Source: Hybos culiciformis (taxonomy: Eukaryota > Arthropoda > Insecta > Diptera > Hybotidae). Taken from it: a DNA stretch of 64,000 bases. The stretch is taken from positions 23,547,557-23,611,556 of the forward strand of contig OZ023273.1 in the NCBI GenBank assembly GCA_964007475.1. The letters run 5' to 3'. The translations under genes were made by a program, and so were the position numbers. Below the pieces are notes generated by a model. It worked only from the letters and a program-made list of their open reading frames with translations, was not told the DNA's origin and did no database searches. Every line of letters begins with the position of its first letter. Position 1 is the stretch's first letter. This document shows, in pieces, positions 36,681 to 49,544 of this stretch.

Positions 36681-36999
36681 TAACTGATTTGAAATGAATT
36701 TAATGTTTTGTTTAACTTTATTTATTAATAATTTTTCGATATAAAGTTTATTTGTTGATTGTTTTTTTTTTATAATTGTTTACGCATAGAGCTAACAAAA
36801 CAACAAACATTTTGATTCTATGTTAAACGCCAGTTAATACAAACTATTATGTTCCAAATTTTTCTCTAAAGATACTTTATTTTATTAATTCAAAAGAAAA
36901 ATAATTTTCCACAAATTTGACCGTGACTTAAATAAATTTTCTTTTAACATTATTATTATTTTATTTTGGTCAATATATTTATTTTTCCACCTTATTTCC

Positions 37000-38820
37000 A
37001 ATTTTTCCTATAATGACTATTATTTTGGTTTATTTTTTCTATTTTTTTTGTTTTTTTTTGCAAGGCTGTCACACTATTAAAAAAAAAAACAAAAAAAAAA
37101 AGTAAATAAAATATTTGATAGATCTACAACCAAAAATAAAAAAAAAATCAATAATAAATAAAATGCAACCAACTGTCATAGTAAAATTATCTTCTTTTTT
37201 TTTTTTTTTCATTTTTAGTGTGCACAGGGGTTGGTTGGTGGGTATATATATCCTTTATTAACTATGTAATTAAATTCAAAGAAAATGTTTATTTAGATAA
37301 ATTTAATTTTTTTTTTTAAATATTTCAATATTTACCTTCGTTAATACGATATTTTTATCAATTTGTAAAAAAAGTTAAAATAATAAAAAAAAATATTTTA
37401 TCTATTTTTTTTTATCTTTTCTTTTTTTTTTCTTTTTTTTTTTTTGTAAAATTTGTATCTTTTTTATTAGAATTATTATTCTGTGAAATAGAAAAAAAAA
37501 TGTATATATTATAAATTTTATTTTTTTTTAATTATTTATAAAATAATAAAAAAAAAATTATTTTATTTATAATTTTAATTTTTGTTAATAAACATTTTCT
37601 TCTTTTTTTTTTTGTTAACTTTAATCTCCAAGGAATTTTTTATTTATTTATTTTAATTTTTTTTTTATTTATAATTTTTTTTTTTTTAATTATAATTTTT
37701 CTTTCATAAATTTTCCCGAAAATTAACAAAAAAAAAAAAGGAAAAATTAATCAAATGAGAGCCACGTTATGAATTTCTTCCATCCAGTGTAGAATTTTTA
37801 GCCGAAAAATCAAAATGACACAAAAAAAAAAAAAAATTAAATAAATTTTTGAAATTGTGAAGGGAAAATTTTTTGTTTTTTTTTTCCTAAATATGCCTCA
37901 CACCTTAAAAAAAAAAATTAAATAATAAAAATATATATTCACCAGAATATTTATATAAAAAAAAAAAATTTATACGATAAAAGTAATGTTTATAGAAAAA
38001 TTTTATATTTCTTCAAAAAATAATTTTTATTTCTATTTTTTTTTTATTAAATTTTATGAAATAAAGAATAAAAAAAAAAGTTTTTATTTTATGTAACAAC
38101 TTTTTTTTTTTTTATGTTTTTTTCTATAAAAAGTATGTACAGATATTTTTATTTTATTTTATAAAATTTTTTTTTCTTCTTCTTTTTTTTTTTTTTTTTT
38201 TAAATTAAGTAATTTTTTCTTTCTATATACTGTGTGAAAAAAAAATGTGAGCAAATAAAAAAATTAATAAAAATACGATATTAACTGTTTGCTTATCGAA
38301 ACCGTACTAAATAAAAAATTTTAATATACTAAGGGGAAAATATTAAAATAAAATTAAAAAAGAAAAAAAAAATATAAGTATTACCAGTATCTCTTACTGT
38401 ATTCTGTTCTCAACTAAAAAAAAAAATAACACAAACCAAAAAAATAATAAAATAAAGTAAAATTTATAAAAAGTCAATATAGTTAGTATAGTAAAAATTT
38501 ATGTTAAATCCCCAGTCAATATTATAAGGTGAATATATTATGAAAAAAAAAATATATATATTTTCTCCTCACATTATAAAAATATATAAATAATTAAAAA
38601 AAAAAATTCAAAAATAAGAGAATTATTAAATTGTAGCTAGCTAGAGCTAGCCGAAATACAAAGTGAATGTTAAAAAAAAAATTTTCTCCATCTGAAAATA
38701 TAATTAAATTTAGAACAAGTTATGTGAGAGTAGAAAAAAATAATTAGAATTATTTTCTGCACTAAGAAAAATATTTTAAAATTTGTTTTTTTTTTCTAAT
38801 ATACCTGGTTTCTACAACAA
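37000..38820. repeat. Homopolymer-dense tract
   Basis: About 1.8 kb in which runs of 7-18 A or T occur nearly every line, far denser than elsewhere in the window. It also contains a GCTAGCTAGAGCTAGC near-palindrome at 38636-38651. I see no ORF and no transposon ends. It may be an intron or spacer shaped by slippage. Confidence 0.55.
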
Positions 38821-41524
38821 TATTAAAATGAGAAATTTAAAATTGTAATCAAATTGTGTACGCATTCAGTGGAATATTTCTAACGATAAATGAGTTTATT
38901 ATATCAGATAATGCGACCAGACCATATCTTCATAAAATATTTTCAACTCCAATATGAAGAACAACGAATGTTTTATGTTTTCCCAATTCTTTTTTATTTC
39001 CGTTTTGGTATTTTAATGGAAAACTATAGACGGTAATTTTCCGAAAATAATTAGCCTGGCTGTGTCATGCCAACATTTTGTGTGAACTTTTTATTAACTA
39101 TTTACTTATTATCTATTTTGTTGGAATTAAAAAACAAACCAATTTATGTTTTAAGTATACAAAAAAAGGGCTTGTTAACCGTTCGAGTTAACTTTAAATT
39201 ATTTTGTCAAATAACTTTTGTTTTACATAATTTTATTCATATAATTTAAGGAAACATATATTGATCTTATATATCTTTTAGACTGACAAAAATAATACAA
39301 ACAGACACAGTACTAATTAAAAGTCATAAATAAAATAATAAAAAATTAAATTAAAATATTCTTATTAGTTTATTTGAAAATAAAGCGGGAAGAATAAATT
39401 AAAAAGATTTCGTAAAAAATTAAGAATGTTAATTAAAAATATTGAAAAAAAATATTGAGAAAACCTTTACCCGCCAAAACATTAAACTAGCTTTTTTTTT
39501 ACCAGAAAGATGTCTTTGAGCTATTTTGAATCGTCAGGCGTTTGTGAATATTTTTAAAATTTTATTTCGAAAAATTCAAAAGAAAAACAGCAGAGAAATG
39601 TCCTCAAATTGTAGCTAGATTCTAAATGTATACCAAATTTCTGTGTAAAACTAAAATATAATGATGATTCTATTTACCGTAGAAAGTTCAGAATAAAATT
39701 GAAATAAATATTTTTGCTCATATCTCCTTATCTAATATTAACCGAATATTAAATATTTTTAAAAAAGATTCAATTCTAAAGTTCACTGAAAGGAAATTTT
39801 TTAATTTTAGTAGTTCTGTTTTGCTTGTTTTTAGGGAACGTGGTAAAATGAAAGAATTTCTGAGTTAAAATATTAACATTATTGTTAGAAATAATGATTG
39901 CATTTTCACACTATAATGAATAATTTATTTGATATATCTTTCTTGATAAGGTTTGAAGCGTAAAAAATCAAAAGTTTTGAAATATTTAGTAAAGATATGG
40001 AATGAGCATAAACCAATTTTTCTATTCCTCTTATTGTAATATCGATTTGATATTATTGCATTCACAAATTAGGCATTTTTCATATACATAAAAGAGTTTT
40101 CCATTATCAAAATTTTTGACAGTTTTTCGTTAAATAAAGCTGGAAGAATAATAATACAATTAAAGTTCGACTTTGTAACACGTTGACTTTGACTTTGTAA
40201 CACAGACCTTTAAATTCCTCAAGTTTATTAGAAATTATATTGCGATTATTTTGTTAAAATTTCCCTTTAAAAATGTAAAACAGGCTCATTTAAAAATTGT
40301 TTTTTATTTTAAAAATTGTATTGAATTTTTAATTAATTTAGAAAATTAATTTCGCAATTAACGTTAATGCAAAAAAAAAATATATTTATATAAAATATTT
40401 AAAATATAAATAATAATAATGACCGGCTTATTATTAACCTAAAATTCAAATTTGAAAATTAAAAAACAAAATTAAATCAAATAAAAATCAATCGTTTTAA
40501 TTTTAATATTACGTTGTAATAATATTGCGATTATATTCCGATAAACCGTTTAATGAAACATTAAGTTGTTCACTTAGCAAAGAATTAAATTATACTCAGT
40601 CAATTTAGAGTAGTTGTATGTTCTTTTGAAGGGCTTTTTCTTTAATAATTTATGTGTCATCACTTAGAAAAATAATTCAAAAGAAAAATAAAATATAGAG
40701 TTTTAAATTCATGATTAAAATAAGAAGTTTAATATAAACAAAATTTTTTTTTCTTAATATATTTTTCTTAAGTCATCCTCTCTCTTGAATAAAAACATAA
40801 TATCTGATTTTTCTCAAAATCTCATTTTTCATACAAGAAAAAAGATAAAAATTTCTGGTTTCATGCTATCAACAAATTAGGTATACCTATATATTATTTT
40901 ATAAATTTTAGTAATTGTTGTTTGTATAAATATTTATTATCAGACACGAATCAAGAGAATTTTTTTTAACTTTTTCAAAGTATCTGCAAAGTATATGTGA
41001 ACACATCATACGTGTACAGTAAATTATTAAATCATACGAAGAGAAAAACTATAAAGTACAGAGTAGATTTTGATGTATAAAACTAAACCTATGTTTAAAA
41101 AATATCTATTTTCAACATCTGTAAAATGTTTACAATAAATTCATGCATCTACATTCTACATTTTTTATTTGTTAGCCTGTTAGCCTTTTTTTTTAACAAA
41201 GATTTTCAACTTACTTTCCTTCAACGTACTGTGAATACATGACTGGCACGCATCAAAAAAAGATCAGAATGTAGACTTTTGCAAAAAAAATGTTTTCTAT
41301 ATATATTAAGTTTTGATCAAATGAAAAAAGTATAAAACATGAAAAACAAAACGGGGCTATATCAATTAGCTTCAATATATGTATTTGAATAATATCGAAA
41401 TCGATCTTAATTTTTCAGGCAGTTTTGTTTCATGTTGACAGTAACCTTGTGTTAGTTCGATATCTACCACTTGATTATATTGAGATACAGATACTACAGC
41501 GAAAATGTTTCTTGTCATGTAATA
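38821..41524. other. AT-rich region without a recognised gene
   Basis: 2.7 kb of AT-rich DNA. A short near-tandem repeat of GACTTTGTAACAC occurs at 40168-40204. No gene or transposon could be supported. Confidence 0.5.
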
Positions 41525-41526
41525 TA

Positions 41527-42984
41527 GGGTAGATGCACCAGTAGCCCGCCCGGTACTAGTAACCGCCCACTTTCCACTTTATATTTAAATATTAAGGAAA
41601 GTATCAAGTATTTTGCTTATTTCAAAGCACAAATTTGTCTGCTCGGTTTTCAGCAACACTCTTGCAAATTTTGGTTGCATAGGTCCAACTGGAATTTTAA
41701 AAAAATCGGTTTAAGTTTGTGATGAAATACCAAAAATTAAAAACGGTGAAAAAGTCTCATTTTGTTTAAGGAATTCATAATTTTAATTCAATTTAATTTT
41801 TATGAATAAAAAAAAATACACATGTAACTATTTTTTTTTTTAATAGTAAATTATATTATTTAAATGGATTTTTAATAAAAAAATATTTTTTTTTATTTTT
41901 AATAATAAAAAAGACGATGGGCGTCTTCTAGAACAATTTTTTACAACTATTTCAATAACCGCCCGCTATGGGCGGTTACAAAAACAGTAGAAAAAATTGT
42001 TGTTTTTGAACCCGCCCAGTACGCTTTTTCCTTGATTATTGGACCAGCGAAAGGGAAAACGATTAGAGAACAACATTCAATAGAAAAAATTTCTGTTTAT
42101 GATTACGCTCAGAATGATTTCTCCTTGATTTTAGTACCTCCGGAAAGAAAAACCAGAGAAAGACATTCAGTAGGAAAAATTAATGTTTTTTAATCCGCCC
42201 AGAACGATTTTTCTTTGATTTTAACACCTTCGGAAAGAAAAATCAAAGACAAAATTTCTGTTTTTGAATCTTCCCAGCACGATTATTGCTTGATTAAAGC
42301 ACCGCTGAAAGGGAAATCCAGAGAAAAAATTCACCAACAAAAATTTCCAGCGCACAGCTGGTTGATAAAATTTTTTGGGCGGGATTCCAATCATGCAATC
42401 AGAGAGGTTGAATTCATTAGTAAATGAAGAGCGATAGTAACAGAGGATTTAATTAGAAAGAAAGCTAATCAAGTTTCACTAATTTTTTTACTATTTTCGT
42501 TGTGTTTTTTTAATGAATAATGAAGTGGTGAATGTATAAGCAAAGCTTAAAGTTAGGTATAATTAAGGACAAAATTTAATAATTTTATTTTATTTACTTC
42601 CATTTTATAGGTATATTTATTTATAAATATAAATATAATTAGGTATTTAAATTTTAAAAAAACTGAAAATGAATTGAAATTTTTTTTTTTTTGCCAAATT
42701 TACTTCAATTTCTCTTCAAAATTTGTATGGGCGGATACTAGAACTTATATGGGCGCATACTAGATTTTAGTGGGCGGTTACTGAAAAAATTGAGTTTTTT
42801 CACAAAAACCTAATTTTCTCTTAAACCGTAATTCAAATGAAATAAGCAGATAATACTAATTATAGAGAATCGCTCTAGCTATCCATTAATATAAAGATGT
42901 ATTCAATATCTATTATGCACGATTTTTTATGCGTTGTCAAAGTCTGAAAATTCCTTAAGTGGGCGGTTACTGGTGCTTTTACCC
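41527..42984. mobile_element. Non-autonomous TIR element with TA target site (1,458 bp)
   Basis: The ends are GGGTAGATGCACCAGTA and, reversed, GGGTAAAAGCACCAGTAACC; TA flanks both sides (41525-41526 and 42985-42986), consistent with a TA target duplication. Near both ends the GC-rich word AACCGCCCACTT/AAGTGGGCGGTT occurs, with further GGGCGG copies inside (41963-41978, 42728, 42750, 42771). The left end seems to have duplicated the AGTAACCGCCC word. The interior has four divergent tandem repeats and no transposase; a 70-codon ORF at 42215-42427 covers the repeats and is probably meaningless. Confidence 0.75.
42011..42345. repeat. Four divergent tandem repeats inside the TIR element
   Basis: Units begin near 42011, 42101, 42191 and 42268 and are about 75-92 bases long. 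Each has the order: CGCCCAG-like word, ACGATTTTT-like word, CCTTGATT, a purine-rich GGAAAGAAAAA block, AGAGAAA, then ATTTCTGTTTTTGAA. Divergence between units shows the array is old. Subterminal or internal arrays of this kind are common in non-autonomous DNA transposons. Confidence 0.7.
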
Positions 42985-42986
42985 TA

Positions 42987-44945
42987 CCTATGTAAAAAAG
43001 TTCTGCAACATTGAAATTAACTGATTTTTGTTACAAATATGAATTAATAAAAACTGTAATAAAATTATGTAGCTGAATGATTTTATTTATAGCAGGAGAA
43101 GATACAACTATAGAGAGAAAATATTTACCACTTCTGAAAGCATAATAAATGCTTAATACTGACGGAAGTATTGTTTTTTTTTTTGTATTTTTTAATAGAA
43201 TTTTCCTGTAAAAAGAGAAAAACATTTTTTTTTAAATCAAAAAAAAATTATGCTGTTTTTTTACTTGTATATATGTATAAGAAAATATGTGCACAAAAAT
43301 ATTGAATGGGTAAAAATATAAATATTATGAGCAAACATTATATTCAAAAGATACTTTTTCTTTCCAAAAATTGAAGAAACTTACCACATCACATTGTTTG
43401 GTTTTTTTTTTTATACATAGAAATATTTGTACGTAAGATTCATATATTTGTTTTTGGCGGGAACATGTTTGATAGATTTTTAAAGAAGGATTTAATGAAA
43501 AAACGCTTTTAATCACACATAAAATATATAGATATATTTATATCAGTGCAATTAAATTCATTTTTGAGTATGACAATAATATTGCACACATATACCTATA
43601 TTTTGGAATTAAAAATAAGTGAAAGAATAAAATTCAAGGTCAATATGCTAATAGGTATAATATTTATGATTATTGCCATGTAATACAGTACTGAACTATA
43701 CTGTCAAATTTATGTACCTACAAGATGTAAAATAATTCAAAATAAACAAAAATAATAAAAACTTATCTATATTACATACATACATAAACATGAAACATTT
43801 ATATATGTATTACATAAATTTACGTCTTACGAAAAGTTTAGTGAACCTAGATTCTTAAACTATCACTATATAAGTAGGTATAGGCAATCTAAATAAATAT
43901 TGAATAATAATTTAATTAAATGTTAAGAAGGCGACAAATACGATTTCAATCAATTTAGAAGTTTTTGCCAAACAGGTTATTTCTTTATTTACTATAAAAA
44001 ATACATATATTAAATAAGTGTTTTAATTCTTTTTTTTTTTAGTATTATAAGACTACAAAATATTCAGACATTCTTGGCACTTGAATTCAAGTTCGATTAT
44101 TAGTATTTAAATTGAAATTCAAGATTATTGAATCTTATTAAAATGAACATAATACAAATTATATTTATGTTTTTATGCTAAAGACGAAAAACAAAAATTA
44201 AAATTAATTTGTAAAGGGTTAAAAAAATATTCTATATTAAACCAGCACTTAGACTCTTCGGATAAACCTTAGTAATCTCTCTAGTCTCTAGGTTAACTGA
44301 TCAAAATCAGTAAAATAAATTTCACACAAATTTCGAGTGCTAAGTAGTTTTGATAAAATTTTCTGTAAACAGTGAAGTTTCACGGTAATAAATTTCTAAG
44401 CGCAAAATATTCATTTTGGAAGACGGATAAAATGAGCTTTATTGAATCTTCGTAATGATTTTATTAATATATCGACTTTATGCATTGATTACACATATTC
44501 TTTAATTTTAATGGTTCCAAAAATTTTGTAATTTAAATATAAAATTGATTATTTTATATTTGGCATAATTTCAAATACATTATATACTATATATACATAC
44601 ATTATATTGTATGTACAAGAACATATGTAGGAATGTATGTTAAAGGTATATTTTAATTTTTTTTATACTTTAAAATCATATACAGTAAGCATGTAATAAC
44701 AAATTGAAAATAATTTAATATTCGTGTCAGGCAGCAAGGAGTCATAAAGTTCGAACTTAAACATTAAACATTGAATATGTATAGAAATTATGTATGTAAT
44801 TCTTTTTTTTTATATAATGACAGTTTTTCTTATTTATTATTAGGATTAGGATGGTGTTGATTAAAAATAATTTTTGGTGCCAAATCGTGGTAGACTCAGA
44901 ACTAAATTAGTTCAAGTTTTCAAATTGTATTCTAAGTCTGTGGAA
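42987..44945. other. AT-rich region without a recognised gene
   Basis: About 2 kb of AT-rich DNA with TACATA-type simple sequence near 43775-43795. Two 63-64 codon minus-strand ORFs have no recognisable family. Confidence 0.5.
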
Positions 44946-45195
44946 TAATATGGGCAAAAATACGCATGCAGCCCAGATCTCAATACGTTTGAGAATTTGT
45001 GGGATGAATTGTAGTTGATAGGTCATCTAGGTCAGCGTAAAAATTCTAACTTAAAAGACTTATAGAAATATGTTGATTGTAGAAGAAACATGACGAAATA
45101 TTGATATAGAAAATGTTAGAAACCTAAAATGTTCTACGAGTAGAAGATGCCGAGTCGTCCACAGAAAATATTTGGTTGAAAATTTTTGAGTTAAA
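44946..45195 (+). pseudogene. Tc1/mariner transposase relic (C-terminal part)
   Basis: One frame, interrupted by several stops, reads SPDLNTFENLWDEL (44970-45011), the C-terminal catalytic D-containing block of Tc1-type transposases (usually SPDLNPIENLWDEL). The same frame continues with KNSNLKDL at 45039-45062 and MPSRP near 45148, matching the order of the remaining conserved blocks (SNLKDL, then SMPRR). Six in-frame stops show that it is long dead. The N-terminal part and terminal repeats are not recognisable. Confidence 0.8.
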
Positions 45196-48100
45196 TTAGT
45201 TGCGAAATTTTTCTTATTTATTTTCATCAATACATTACACAGTTCGAAATATATAAACTTTAAAATTAACTTTTACTTGAAACTAACCACAAAACTATAA
45301 ACTTACTTGAAACTGGCTTTTTTTTTCAAAAAAAGGAAGAATAATTAACCATTACGTTAAAGCCTAGTTTGTAGACAGTGTGTACAGATAGGGTATATAT
45401 TTTTTAAAAAAAAATTCTAAATGATGTATAACTTTCGATGACAATTTAACATCATAGATTCATAAATGACTTGTACTTATATGAATTTTTGAATTCGCAC
45501 CTTTTAATTACCTCGTGTAATATAGTATATCATAAATAAGTTAATCATTATTTAAACTTAAATCGTTATCAAATTTTAATTTATTGTTTTTATTAACCAA
45601 TCCAATAAATTAAAACGGAACAATTTCTTTCTTTGCATGTATATCTATGTACACACATATTTTACATTAGTAAATTGTATATATTTATAATATATAGGTA
45701 TGCATGTCATTAAATGTACTGTAGTTTTCACACCCCCAAAAAAAGATTAAAAAACATAATAATACATAAGTATATATGACAAGCTTATATTGTTTGCACT
45801 AACAACTATATACTATACGTAATATGTGGTAGATACATACATAAACGTTAAGTATAAATATTTCTCCACTTTATTCGGCATTGAATAAAATTATATATTA
45901 TGTCGGAAATTTTAATATTGTTTTTTGGGGTATGTTTTATGAATGTAGATAGTTTTCTTATTTATTTGCATGGAATCGCAGTATCGTCGCCATAATGTCG
46001 TCATAAGTAAAATTTTACATATATTTGTATATCGGTAGACTTAATTATATAATATATACATGTATATATATGTGATAAAAATAACATGAGTAAATTATAT
46101 GTAGGTATACTTTTGTGAGTAATCAACTTAAATTGTATTTCGAAAAATATTTCGACTGTATAATAGTACAATGTTAATAAATGTATAACAATTTTTATAG
46201 CTTTTTTAAATATTTTATATATTATATATCCACATGGAAAGGGGTTGAAAAAAGTTGTACATATAAAAATTATTACATATATACGTATTTCTAACATTGA
46301 ATCACGAAACATATAATGTTAAAATGAAGCTCATTAGAAGAAAATAACATTGGCCAAAGGGACACACCTCATAAAAAAAATAACATTAAAATAACTTTTT
46401 AAATCACTTAGATTACGTGCATGCAATTAATATTTCAGTGTAGTTTTATTTTAGTCAAAATTGCAGGTCACAGTAGTAACGTTTATACTCCCAATAATAA
46501 TTATAATTGTTTTTAAAAAAAAAATAGACGACATTAAAAATTCCAAATTAATTTCAGGCAATTCAAAACAACAAAAAATGAAAAAAATGTAGAATATATT
46601 AAACAAATAAAATGCCATATTTAGCCCAGATAAGTTTTTAAAGTTTGATCATTGGGGTTTTTTTTTTTTGATCATATTTTTGCAATTAAAGTAAAATTAA
46701 AAATTTGGAAATTAAAGGTCAGGTTCTTGTTCTTGCAAATAGGTTTGTCACTTTGATCTAGCCACTTTATTAATCTCTAAACACAAAGAGATAATATTAA
46801 ATATAATTTTTATTCGTTATTTGCCATAGGATTGGAACTTCGAAATGTATTCTTTTAATTATAGGAACAATTCCAAATTTTTAGCAATATTATCTACTAT
46901 GCAAAAAAAAGCACTTTACACAAAATAAATTAGCAAATTAAACGTAAGACCTTAATATTTTAATCAATTTTGGTTATGCTGATGATAGCTTAATATATAA
47001 TAATATTGAAATTTTATTAATTACCTAAATTTTAAAATTAATTAGTTTTATTAAGATTTTATTTTATTTATTAATAATAGATCACAAAAAATAAAAAGAA
47101 CAAAAGTTTTGTTGAATGCCAAATTCGAAGGAAAAAAAAAAATTGCGCATATAAACAAACAAACGTCAAGTGTGGGCGATCATTTTATGGAAATTATTTT
47201 TACTAAAATATTACCAAAAAAAAAGTTAAAAATAAAAATTGTATATACGTACATGTATGCAAATTCTTTCAAGGTCATTTTTAATTCAAAGATTAAGTAA
47301 ATTCCCGAGCTTAAAGGTTTTTCGCCTTAGCGCAAAAAAAAAAAACAAATTTTTGCCTAAATTATAATTTTGGGCAAATGGCTTTTCACTTTATTCAAGT
47401 CAACTTTTAATTTAATTTGTCTAATTTTGGTAAAACATAATAAATAATTTTCTATAAAGAGTAGGTTGTGGTTAGCCCTTTACAAAGGTAAACATATTGT
47501 TTATTCTAATAACACAAGGAAACAATAATAAATTTCAATACTAAATTTTTTGTTGATTTTGTTAAAAATGAAAAAAAAAAAAATATTTATTCTAATTCTA
47601 GTTTTAGAATCAAAGTCTATATTAATACTAAAATATTGAACTTTTATTGTTTTCATAATGCGTAAAATAAATATTATTATTATATTTAAATAATATTCTT
47701 TCTCATAAATTTTTTATGTTCTTATTTGAATTTATTCAATAATTTATACACGTAAATCAAGCTTATAAAATTAATTCAAAATAATGAAAGCTTTCTTATT
47801 TGAAACTATGCTCTTTTGCTCAAAAAATCATGACAAAAATCAGTTTTATAATTTTTGTTTTTTTTTCTTTTAATAATTTCCTAATGAATTATTTATATTA
47901 ATTTATATTAAATTGTATGCGGTTCTGCTTAATGGTTTTTTTTTTTTTTTTTGGATTATCAATATAAGAAGCTATAAAATAATTTAATTAAATCAATGCA
48001 AAAATTTAATGTTGCAAATTATTGTACAAATTGTCACCATGAGCGAATTTATTAATCATCATATAAATAACTATAATTGATTGTTATCCAAATTTTATAA

Positions 48101-49489
48101 TATGAAATCAACGTCATGTACTGAGTAATTCATTAAAGATTTATTGGACCGCAGTTGAACTTTAAGACTTTTTTTTTCTTACATCTCTTGTCCTGGAAAT
48201 ATGAATACCCAACTTATATTTGAAGTAAGACCTAGAAATTCTGCCAGAATTTGAAATTGATTAACTTTTAGAAATTTTCGCATGAGTGATCTTTTTAATT
48301 ATTTTATTTATTTATTTTTATTTTTAACGCTATTAAATTCTATTAACTATATTAATTAAATAAAAATATTTTTCTTATCGTTTTTTTGCATTGGAGAACT
48401 ATTGGAATGAGGACTTGAAAAAAAAATGAAAACCTTATGTAAAATAGTCAAAATAAAAATTTAAAACTGGAAAATTATGAAAAAAATTTAGTCAATTATT
48501 TTGTGGTGAGCAAACTTATGATCAATTTTGCCACACTTATGATCAATTTTGTGATTCAACATTTTTTCCAATATGAAATGCAGGCTGATTGCCGGTTAAT
48601 TAATTTACTTAAATGGAAAAAGCTCGTTATTTCCAATAAAAAAAAAAATTAAGATACTATTGTTTTGTCGCGATTAACTCCAGTTTTGTCGTCTGTTGTC
48701 CATTAAATATTCACATATTTATTCCAAATTTGATCCCCACTTTTATTTTCTGTACAAACACAATTAAGAACTTCAAGGTTTTTTTCTTCGATTGTATATT
48801 AATATATTGAATTCTTGACTTAATAGTTTAATTTTGTTTTTATCTTTGAATTTGAGATATTGTTAAAATCAACTTATTTGTAAAAGTAAAAACTTATTTG
48901 TAAAAGGCAAACCATAACAAACGAGATATCTAAAACAAAATTATTAAAATTATAAATTAAAATATAGTGTACGACTCATATACGGTGCCGTACAACAAAA
49001 GTATAGAAATTGGTATGGTTGTTTCATACTTTAAGTTGTTAAAAAACTCTTCTTTTTTTTTTTTAATTTTAAGTTTTTGGCACGAGCTGCAGCTTCTAAA
49101 TTATAATTTAATTTGAAAAATAAAAATTTATAAATATATGGGTAAAAATTTGTAACACTTTTGGTAATGATATATTACCAGCTTAAATGTTTATAATGAA
49201 TACTAATTGGATTTCTTTACGTAGTCTCTCAAAAAATAAAAAAAATAAATGTTGACTATATGAGTTGTGTAATTATATCCAATCATATAAACAGCACTTG
49301 ACATGACTAAAATTATGCTCAGAAACAAAAAAAAACATATAATTCAATTTAAGTAATTTTTTTTTGCTACGTATGTATAAGATCATATATGTATACCACC
49401 TTAAGCTTATCAAAAATTTACATTATTTTATGGACATAGATTTTGTTGGCAAAGTATCGTCTTATTGTTCAAAAAATTTTTTGATAAAG
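45196..49489. other. AT-rich region without a recognised gene
   Basis: 4.3 kb of AT-rich DNA. It holds simple TACATA/ATATAC sequence (45640-45850, 46010-46300) and a 21-base tandem doublet (ACTTATGATCAATTTTG) at about 48510-48551. An isolated YADDSLIYN reading at 46975-47001 is discussed as a possible LINE trace. Confidence 0.5.
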
Positions 49490-49544
49490 TAGCTCAGTGG
49501 CAAAAAAACAATTGCAAAAAAAAATCAATAAATGTTCCTAATCC
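49490..49544 (+). repeat. tRNA-like relic, second copy of the Ala-like SINE head
   Basis: A perfect A box (TAGCTCAGTGG at 49490-49500) is followed 44 bases after its start by GTTCCTAATCC, a degraded B box. The CAATTGCAAAA segment between them matches the ATTGCAA anticodon loop of the relic at 7451-7523. The middle is otherwise eroded to poly-A. Confidence 0.35.

Noticed and set aside
42215..42427. 70-codon ORF in the GGGTA-ended element
   Set aside because: Spans divergent tandem repeats whose other units are not open in the same frame, so coding is unlikely.
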